Source: Alicycliphilus sp. UBA6560 (GTDB lineage Bacteria; Pseudomonadota; Gammaproteobacteria; Burkholderiales; Burkholderiaceae_C). Taken from it: a stretch of 64,000 bases of DNA. The notes under the pieces are model-generated. The model made no database searches, was not told the DNA's origin, and worked only from the letters and a program-made list of their open reading frames with translations. This document shows, piece after piece, positions 58,261-64,000 of the stretch. Made by a program: the position numbers and the translations under genes. How positions within the stretch are numbered: position 1 is the first letter of the stretch; each line of letters opens with the position of its first letter. Where the stretch lies: positions 1 to 64,000 of the forward strand of contig DJJU01000006.1 of the NCBI GenBank assembly GCA_002434305.1, in the 5' to 3' direction.

Positions 58261-59079
58261 TCAGCGCGACATCTGCGCCTGGTCAAGCGGGGCGTCCGCC
58301 CGCATGGCGCCGCCGCCTTCCCCCAGCGCGGCCACGCCGCGCACCACGTCGCCGACCACGATGACCGAGGGGCTGCCGAGCTGCTCACGCTGCACCGTGG
58401 CGTGCAGCTGGCCCAGGGTGGTCAGCGCGTGGCGCTGCTGCGGCAGGCTGACGTGCTGGATCACCACCGCCGGGGTGTGTGCCGGCAGCGCGGCCAACAG
58501 GCCGGCCTGGATGTGGGCGCAGCCGGCCATGCCCATGTAGATGACCAGGGTCAGGTGCGCGTCGCGCGCCGTGGCAGCCAGCAGCGGCCAGTCCGTGGCG
58601 CCGCTGCCCGGCTGCTGGTGGCCGGTGATGAAGAGCACGCCCTGGGCATGCGCGCGGTGCGTCAGCGGCGCGCCCAGCGCCGTCATGCCGGCCAGGCCAG
58701 CGGTGATGCCGCTCACCACCATGGGCTCGATGCCGGCCGCGCGCAGCATCTCCACCTCCTCGCCGCCGCGTCCGAAGATGAAGGGGTCGCCCCCCTTCAG
58801 GCGCACCACCGTCTCGCCCGCCAGCACCTCGGCGACCATGAGCCTTTCGATGAAGGCCTGGGGCGTGCTGCGGCAGCCCCCGCGCTTGCCCACGCGCACG
58901 ATGCGCGCCTGCGGCGAGGCCAGGGCCACGATGGCGTCGCTGACCAGGTCGTCCACCAGCAGCACCGTGGCGGCAGCGATGGCACGGGCGGCCTTGACGG
59001 TCAGCAGCTCCGGATCGCCCGGGCCGGCGCCGACCAGGGTGCAGCTGCCTTGTTTTGGCGTGGTGGGGGTCGCGGTCAT
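58261..59079 (-). CDS. cobA: Uroporphyrinogen-III C-methyltransferase
   Basis: SAM-dependent methylation of uroporphyrinogen III to precorrin-2, the branch point to sirohaem and cobalamin. The 272 residues have the signatures LVGAGPGDPELLTVKAARAI, VVRLKGGDPFIFGRGGEE and GITAGLAGMTALGAPLTHR. It lacks the CysG dehydrogenase/ferrochelatase part. Its start overlaps the ybiB stop (ATGA). Next to nirBDC, it most likely supplies sirohaem for nitrite reductase. Confidence 0.93.
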   Translation of the reverse strand: MTATPTTPKQGSCTLVGAGPGDPELLTVKAARAIAAATVLLVDDLVSDAIVALASPQARIVRVGKRGGCRSTPQAFIERLMVAEVLAGETVVRLKGGDPFIFGRGGEEVEMLRAAGIEPMVVSGITAGLAGMTALGAPLTHRAHAQGVLFITGHQQPGSGATDWPLLAATARDAHLTLVIYMGMAGCAHIQAGLLAALPAHTPAVVIQHVSLPQQRHALTTLGQLHATVQREQLGSPSVIVVGDVVRGVAALGEGGGAMRADAPLDQAQMSR

Positions 59080-60005
59080 GCCGTGGTCTCCTGAGAAATA
59101 TCGTGCGCCAGCCGCGCGATGTGCCGCACCTGCTCGGCGATGGCCGGCGGCACCGGCAGTTCGCCGGCCACCACGGCGCGGGTGTAGCGCGCGGTGCTGG
59201 CCACGTCGATGGCCTCGGGCAGGCCGGGCACGGTGGCGGCGGTGCCGGGCTGCTGCTCGGCCAGCAGACGGTGCCGGCCGGCCACGAAGCCGTCGTAGCG
59301 CGGCTGGCGGCGCGGGTCGGCGACCACCTCGCCCTCCAGCCCGCGCGACAGCAGCAGGTGCATGGCGCGCTGCTGCGCCACGGCGCTGCTGAGCTCGAAG
59401 TACTCGGCATGGGTGTAGCTGGACACCACCAGCGCCGGACCGTCGCACGGTGCCAGCAGCTTGACCACGCTGTGCGCCGGCGTGCGCAGGCCGATCTCCT
59501 GGCGCACCGCCAGCAGGCGGGCCAGGCCCGGGTGCAGCGCGGCGGTGGGCACGTGCGCGACCGTGCCTGGCGCCACGTTGTCGATGGCTGCGAGCGCAGG
59601 CGTGCCCAGCGCCTCCAGCACGTCGGCTGCCAGCACGCGGCGCTCCTCGGTGCGCATGCCGTGCAGCAGCACCGGCAGTCCCTCGCGCGCCAGCAGCAGC
59701 GCCAGCAGCGGCGTGAGCACCGGCAGCCGGCGCGCGCCGTTGTAGCTGGGCAGCACGATGAGCGGCAGGCCGCCACCTGCGGCAGGCACGCGGGCGATGC
59801 GGGCTTGCGCGGCATCGAGAAAGCCGCACATCTCCTGGGCCGTCTCGCCCTTGACGCGCATGGCCACGCAGAAGGCGCCCACCTGCAGGTCGCTCGCGCG
59901 CCCGTCCAGCAGCTGGCCGAACAGATCGGCCGCCTGCGCGTGGTCCAGCGCGCGGGCACCACGGGCGCCGCGCCCGATCTCCTTGATGTAGTGGCTGATG
60001 GCCAT
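59076..60005 (-). CDS. ybiB: YbiB, anthranilate phosphoribosyltransferase-like DNA-binding protein
   Basis: A 309-residue relative of TrpD (glycosyltransferase family 3 fold). E. coli YbiB binds nucleic acid and lacks TrpD activity. MAISHYIKEIGRGARGARAL, AFCVAMRVKGETAQEM and IDNVAPGTVAHVPTAALHPGL match that branch. It is placed between nirC and cobA and translationally coupled to cobA, an association suggesting a role with nitrite/sirohaem metabolism, unproven. Confidence 0.88.
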   Translation of the reverse strand: MAISHYIKEIGRGARGARALDHAQAADLFGQLLDGRASDLQVGAFCVAMRVKGETAQEMCGFLDAAQARIARVPAAGGGLPLIVLPSYNGARRLPVLTPLLALLLAREGLPVLLHGMRTEERRVLAADVLEALGTPALAAIDNVAPGTVAHVPTAALHPGLARLLAVRQEIGLRTPAHSVVKLLAPCDGPALVVSSYTHAEYFELSSAVAQQRAMHLLLSRGLEGEVVADPRRQPRYDGFVAGRHRLLAEQQPGTAATVPGLPEAIDVASTARYTRAVVAGELPVPPAIAEQVRHIARLAHDISQETTA

Positions 60006-60101
60006 GCTGCGGTCGATGCTGATAGGGCGAAAGCGGGAATTTTCGGGCAGGTCTTATGCCTAGCAGGAATGGGCTTATCCGGCCCCGCGAAGGGCAGGGT
60101 C

Positions 60102-60914
60102 TCAGCCGGGCAGGCGCTGCGGCGCAGTGCGCAGGTGCGTGGTGTAGAGCGTCAGGCCGGTGAAGGCCAGGCCGCCCAGCAGGTTGCCCAGAACCACCGG
60201 GATCTCGTTCCACAAAAGATAGTCCAGCACCGAGAAGTTGCCGCCCATCATCAGCCCCGACGGAAACAGGAACATGTTCACCACCGAGTGCTCGAAGCCC
60301 ATGGCGAAGAACAGCATGATGGGCATCCACATGGCGATGACCTTGCCGCCGACGGTGGTGGAGATCATCGCGCCGACCACGCCGGTGGAGACCATCCAGT
60401 TGCACAGCACGCCGCGCATGAAGATGGTCAGCCAGCCCATCAGCCCGTACTGCGCGTAGCCCAGCGTGCGCGCCTCGCCGATGTGCCCGATCTTTTCCCC
60501 GATCTCGCCCGGGGGCACGGAAAAGCCGAAGGTGAAGATGAAGGCCATCATGAAGGCCACGGTGAGCGCGCCCAGGAAGTTGCCGGCAAACACCAGCGCC
60601 CAGTTGCGCCCGATGGCGCGCCAGGTGGCACCGGGGCGCCGGTCCAGCCATGCCAGTGGGGTGAGCATGAACACGCCCGTGAGCAGATCGAAGCCCAGCA
60701 GGTAGAGCATGCACACGCCCACCGGGAACAGGATGGCGCCCACCAGCGCCGAGCCGCTCATGACGCTGGCCGTCACGGCGAACACCGCCGCCAGCGCCAG
60801 GATGGCGCCGGCCATGAAGGCGCGGATCAGCGTGTCGCGCGTGGACATGTGGATCTTGGCTTCGCCGGTGTCCACCATCTTGGTGACGAACTCGGCAGGG
60901 GAGAGATAGGCCAT
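60102..60914 (-). CDS. nirC: Formate/nitrite transporter family protein (NirC-like)
   Basis: Pentameric channel for nitrite or formate; 270 residues with six hydrophobic segments. Signatures include LAAVFAVTASVM, NFLGALTVAFMMAF and the second half-repeat MPIMLFFAMGFEHSVVNMFLFPSG. Context downstream of nirBD indicates nitrite import. The start MAYLSPAEFVTKMVD has an AGGAG site, 60 bases after nirD. Confidence 0.92.
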   Translation of the reverse strand: MAYLSPAEFVTKMVDTGEAKIHMSTRDTLIRAFMAGAILALAAVFAVTASVMSGSALVGAILFPVGVCMLYLLGFDLLTGVFMLTPLAWLDRRPGATWRAIGRNWALVFAGNFLGALTVAFMMAFIFTFGFSVPPGEIGEKIGHIGEARTLGYAQYGLMGWLTIFMRGVLCNWMVSTGVVGAMISTTVGGKVIAMWMPIMLFFAMGFEHSVVNMFLFPSGLMMGGNFSVLDYLLWNEIPVVLGNLLGGLAFTGLTLYTTHLRTAPQRLPG

Positions 60915-60973
60915 GGCGGGCGCTCCTGGTTGCGTGGAAGAAAGCGAAAGAAGGCGGTGCGTGCGGCGCCGGC

Positions 60974-61405
60974 TCAGGCCGACAGGGTGGGCGCGCCGGC
61001 GCCCGCCGCGGTCAGCGCCGCCGCCGCGGTGGCGCGCAACGCCGGGCCGGCGCGCTCTCGCCTGGGCTCCAGGGCGTGGTGCGCCAGCTCCTGCGCATCC
61101 AGGTGCACGGCGCCGTCCTCGTCGGTGCGCACGCGAAAGCACGGCGTGCTGCCCTCGTCGGGCGCCTGGGCCTGGCCGTCGGCCAGGCCGATGGTCCAGC
61201 CGTGCAGCGGGCAGGCCACGGCCGTGCCGAACACCAGGCCCTGCGACAGGGGGCCGCCCCGGTACGGGCTCCAGTCCAGCAGGGCGTAGATGCGGTCCTC
61301 CGCGGTGCGAAACAGCGCTACCTCCAGCCCCAGCGGCCGGGCCACGCGGCGCGCGCCCTGGCGGGGGATGTCCTCGATCCGGCAGATGTAGGTCCAGTGC
61401 GTCAT
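60974..61405 (-). CDS. nirD: Nitrite reductase small subunit NirD
   Basis: A 143-residue Rieske-fold partner of NirB. MTHWTYICRIEDIPRQGARRV and the ACPLHGWTIGLADG strand are typical. Only half of the Rieske ligand set is present: Cys65 and His68 (CPLH) remain, but the first pair C-x-H is Ser46 and Tyr48 (WSPYRGG). A [2Fe-2S] cluster is therefore unlikely, as in E. coli NirD, which lacks ligands altogether. The Ala-rich tail is unusual. Confidence 0.9.
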   Translation of the reverse strand: MTHWTYICRIEDIPRQGARRVARPLGLEVALFRTAEDRIYALLDWSPYRGGPLSQGLVFGTAVACPLHGWTIGLADGQAQAPDEGSTPCFRVRTDEDGAVHLDAQELAHHALEPRRERAGPALRATAAAALTAAGAGAPTLSA

Positions 61406-61467
61406 TGCTATGCTTTCAGTAGCTGCCAGCGCTTGGTGGGTATGCGCTGGAGGCGTTTTTGATTGAA
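61406..61467 (-). repeat. Dispersed two-hairpin repeat, copy 15
   Basis: Reverse full copy filling the nirB-nirD gap: AGTAGCTGCCAGCGCTTGG, then GCGCTGGAGGCG. Confidence 0.75.
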
Positions 61468-61480
61468 AGAAATCCGGCCT

Positions 61481-63928
61481 TCAGGCCACGGCGATGGGGA
61501 TGAACTGGCGCGCGTCCACCTGGGCCTGCTCGCCTTCGAACCAGGGGTCGGGCTCGCCATCGAGCGCGAATTGCAGGCGCTGCCACAGCGCCTGGCGGTG
61601 CGCCGCGTCCTGCAGCACCTGGCGCTTGACGTGCTCCAGGCCCACGCGTGCCACGTAGTGCGTGGTGCGCTCCAGGTACCAGCCTTCCTCGCGGTACAGC
61701 TGCAGGAAGGCGCCGGCGACCTCCAGCACCTCTTGCGCGGTCTTGACCTTGGTGAAGAAGTGCGCCACCTCGGTCTTGATGCCCCCGTTGCCGGCGATGT
61801 GGATCTCCCAGCCCGAGTCCACGCCGATCACGCCCACGTCCTTGATGCCGCTTTCCGCGCAGTTGCGCGGGCAGCCGCTGACGGCCAGCTTGACCTTGTG
61901 CGGCGCGTACATGCGCCACAGCGCGCGCTCCAGGTCGCGGCCCAGCTGGCTGCTGTCCTGCGTGCCGAAGCGGCACCACTCGCTGCCCACGCAGGTCTTC
62001 ACCGTGCGCAGGCCCTTGGCGTAGGCGTGGCCGCTGGGCATGCCGATGTCGCGCCACACGGCCTGCAGGTCCTCCTTCTTCACGCCCAGCAGGTCGATGC
62101 GCTGGCCGCCCGTGACCTTCACGGCCGGGATGCGGTACTTGTCCACCACGTCCGCGATGCGGCGCAGCTCGGCCGCGCTGGTCTCGCCGCCCCACATGCG
62201 CGGCACCACGCTGTAGCTGCCGTCCTTTTGGATGTTGGCGTGGCTGCGCTCGTTGATGGCGCGGCTTTGCGGGTCGTCCCGCGCCTCTTTGGGCCAGGTG
62301 CTGATCAGGTAGTAGTTGATGGCCGGGCGGCAGGTGGGGCAGCCGTCGGGGGTGCTCCATTCGAGAAAGGCGAAGACCTCTTCCTTGCTCAGCAGCCGGT
62401 GCGTGCGGATGGCTCCCCTCACGGCCTGGTGCCCGTGCTGCGTGCAGTTGCACAGCGGCTGCGCGGCGGGTGTGGTCGAGTGGTCGCCACCCACCGTGGC
62501 CACCAGGATCTGCTGCACCAGCCCGGTGCACGAGCCGCAGCTGGCGCTGGCCTTGGTGTGCCGACGCACCTCCTGCAGCGTGAACAGGCCCTTGTCGCGG
62601 ATGGCCCGGCAGATCGTGCCCTTGGTCACGCCGTTGCAGCCGCAGATCTCGGCGTCGTCCGGCAGGCTGGCGGCGTGGCTCTGACCGGCGTGGCCGCCCT
62701 CGCCGATGTTGCTTTGGCCAAAGAGCAGCGCGTTGCGGATGTCGCCCACCGGCCTGCCTTCACACAGCAGCCGGAAGTACCAGCCGCCATCCACCGCGTT
62801 GCCATACAGGCAGGCGCCCACCAGCTTGCCGTCCTTGAGCACCAGCTTCTTGTACAGACCGCTGCCGGGGTCGCTCAGCACCAGGCTCTCCGTGCCCTCG
62901 CCGCCCTGGAAGTCGCCGGCGGAAAACAGATCGATGCCCGTCACCTTGAGCTTGGTGGAGGTCTGCGATCCCGTGTAGCGGCCGATGCCCAGCTCCGCCA
63001 GATGGTTGGCCGCCACCCGCCCCTGCTCGAACAGCGGCGCCACCAGGCCATAGGCCACGCCCCGGTGGGCCACGCACTCGCCCACAGCGTAGATGCGCGC
63101 GTCGGTGGTGGTCTGCAGCGTGTCGTTCACGACGATGCCGCGGTCCACGTGCAGGCGCATGCGCTCGGCCAGCTGCGTGTTGGGGCGAATGCCCACGCAC
63201 ATGACCACCAGCTCGGCGGGCACCTCGCTGCCGTCTTCGAAGCGCACGGCGCACACGCGGCCGGCACCGTCGTCCAGCAGCGCCTGGGTGCGCGCCTGCA
63301 TCAAAAAGCGCATGCCGCGCGCGGCCAGGCTGGCCTGCAGCATGCGGCCGGCCGTGGCATCGAGCTGGCGCTCCATCAGCCACTCGCCGGCATGCACCAC
63401 GGTGACCTGCATGCCGCGCCGCATCAGGCCGTTGGCCGCCTCCAGCCCGAGCAGGCCGCCGCCGATGACCACGGCGTGCCGCTGGTGTGCGGCGGCGTCG
63501 ATCATGGCCTGCGTGTCGGCGATGTCGCGGTACGCCAGCACGCCGTCCAGCTGCGCCCCCGGGATGGGCAGCATGAAGGGCACGGAGCCGGTGGCCAGCA
63601 CCAGGCGGTCGTAGGGCGCGCTGATGGTCTGTCCGTTGGCGCGGGTGGCCTGTACCAGGCGGCGCTGCCGGTCCACGTGTGTCACGGTGCAGCCGGCATG
63701 CAGGGTGATGCCGTGCTGCTCGTACCAATCCCAGTCGTTGAGCACGATCTCGGGCAGCTGCTGCTCGCCCGCCAGCACCGGCGACAGCAGGATGCGGTTG
63801 TAGTTGGGGTGCGGCTCGGCACCGAAGATGGTGATGTCGTACAGATCGGGAGCGACCTTGAGCAGCTCCTCGATCGTGCGCACCCCCGCCATGCCGTTGC
63901 CCACCATGACCAGCCGGTTTCTTTTCAC
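61481..63928 (-). CDS. nirB: Nitrite reductase [NAD(P)H] large subunit
   Basis: Reduces nitrite to ammonium with six electrons from NAD(P)H. The 815 residues contain an FAD/NAD module (VMVGNGMAGVRTIEELLK; VVIGGGLLGLEAANGL), a BFD-type [2Fe-2S] domain (CGCNGVTKGTICRAI near 427 and CGSCTGLV near 462), a ferredoxin-like half and the sirohaem-[4Fe-4S] domain with C-x5-C (TCVGSEWC, about 645) and C-x3-C (SGCPRNC, about 685). The start is a GTG with GGGAG upstream. First gene of nirB-nirD-nirC, followed by ybiB and cobA. Confidence 0.96.
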   Translation of the reverse strand: MKRNRLVMVGNGMAGVRTIEELLKVAPDLYDITIFGAEPHPNYNRILLSPVLAGEQQLPEIVLNDWDWYEQHGITLHAGCTVTHVDRQRRLVQATRANGQTISAPYDRLVLATGSVPFMLPIPGAQLDGVLAYRDIADTQAMIDAAAHQRHAVVIGGGLLGLEAANGLMRRGMQVTVVHAGEWLMERQLDATAGRMLQASLAARGMRFLMQARTQALLDDGAGRVCAVRFEDGSEVPAELVVMCVGIRPNTQLAERMRLHVDRGIVVNDTLQTTTDARIYAVGECVAHRGVAYGLVAPLFEQGRVAANHLAELGIGRYTGSQTSTKLKVTGIDLFSAGDFQGGEGTESLVLSDPGSGLYKKLVLKDGKLVGACLYGNAVDGGWYFRLLCEGRPVGDIRNALLFGQSNIGEGGHAGQSHAASLPDDAEICGCNGVTKGTICRAIRDKGLFTLQEVRRHTKASASCGSCTGLVQQILVATVGGDHSTTPAAQPLCNCTQHGHQAVRGAIRTHRLLSKEEVFAFLEWSTPDGCPTCRPAINYYLISTWPKEARDDPQSRAINERSHANIQKDGSYSVVPRMWGGETSAAELRRIADVVDKYRIPAVKVTGGQRIDLLGVKKEDLQAVWRDIGMPSGHAYAKGLRTVKTCVGSEWCRFGTQDSSQLGRDLERALWRMYAPHKVKLAVSGCPRNCAESGIKDVGVIGVDSGWEIHIAGNGGIKTEVAHFFTKVKTAQEVLEVAGAFLQLYREEGWYLERTTHYVARVGLEHVKRQVLQDAAHRQALWQRLQFALDGEPDPWFEGEQAQVDARQFIPIAVA

Positions 63929-64000
63929 CTTGCATCTCCCAGGGGCGTAGCCCCATGTCGCGGATCGGGCCGGCGCCTGCCGCGCCGGTTGCCAACCTGT

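Noticed and set aside
58261..60714. Minus-strand frame of over 800 codons ending with CobA
   Set aside because: Only its last third is CobA; the rest runs through ybiB and nirC in the wrong frame. A CobA fusion is not supported, and cobA has a good ATG at 59079.

Overview
The window is a dense, high-GC bacterial chromosome segment. Gene content and order (glnA-ntrB-ntrC, tig-clpP-clpX-lon followed by tRNAs, hpnCDE, ccoIS-NOQP-GH, nirBDC with a siroheme methyltransferase) and a short dispersed repeat built around AAGCGCTGGCAGCTAT point to a betaproteobacterium of the order Burkholderiales, most likely Comamonadaceae (Acidovorax / Alicycliphilus / Melaminivora-like). This assignment is inferred from synteny and motifs; no database was searched. 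No phage, integrase, transposase or CRISPR array is visible, and no gap between genes exceeds 300 bases, so this looks like core chromosome.

Layout. 1-5.4 kb: an rRNA pseudouridine synthase, then a tight run of envelope genes (exported beta-propeller, polysaccharide deacetylase, sterol-desaturase-type membrane hydroxylase, EI24 membrane protein) ending in a CinA-type domain protein. 5.4-10.1 kb: glutamine synthetase behind a sigma-54 promoter and a perfect NtrC site, a small periplasmic protein, then NtrB and NtrC. 10.3-15.5 kb: a glycine-zipper/DUF2383-type stress protein, then on the minus strand exonuclease III, dihydrofolate reductase, thymidylate synthase, a GlcD-type FAD oxidase and a DUF2069 protein. 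15.5-24.8 kb: a YihY membrane protein, the squalene genes hpnE-hpnD-hpnC, and a divergent RND efflux pair behind a TetR-type operator. 24.8-31.7 kb: tRNA-Leu, trigger factor, ClpP, ClpX and Lon, then tRNA-Gly, tRNA-Cys, tRNA-Gly and tRNA-Leu. 31.7-43.1 kb: an acidic conserved protein, glutamate racemase, IlvD, a short-chain dehydrogenase, a thioesterase, pirin, a bacterioferritin-like protein, Lgt, and a malonate cluster (decarboxylase, enoyl-CoA hydratase, ligase). 43.2-51.9 kb: a universal stress protein and the cbb3 oxidase locus with two FNR/Anr boxes. 51.9-58.1 kb: tartrate/D-malate dehydrogenase, YqeY, S21, an ABM/NIPSNAP monooxygenase pair with a divergent ArsR regulator, a YhiN-type flavoprotein and an orphan substrate-binding protein. 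58.2-64 kb: nitrite assimilation (nirB, nirD, nirC) with ybiB and cobA.

How it works together. The glnA-ntrBC block and the nirBDC-cobA block form a nitrogen axis: nitrite is imported, reduced by a siroheme enzyme whose cofactor precursor CobA makes, and the ammonium is fixed by GlnA under NtrBC control. The cco locus is a microaerobic respiration module with its own copper pump and assembly factors. tig-clpP-clpX-lon is a protein-quality block, with a good sigma-32-like promoter before lon and a weaker one before clpP.

The most unusual feature is a repeat of about 50-60 bases present in fifteen copies, in both orientations, made of two adjacent hairpins. Most copies sit in short gaps between genes. 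Four lie inside reading frames and are translated: in a signal peptide, at the end of an efflux adaptor, near the end of an enoyl-CoA hydratase, and inside a flavoprotein. One more supplies the last codons and stop of a FAD oxidase.
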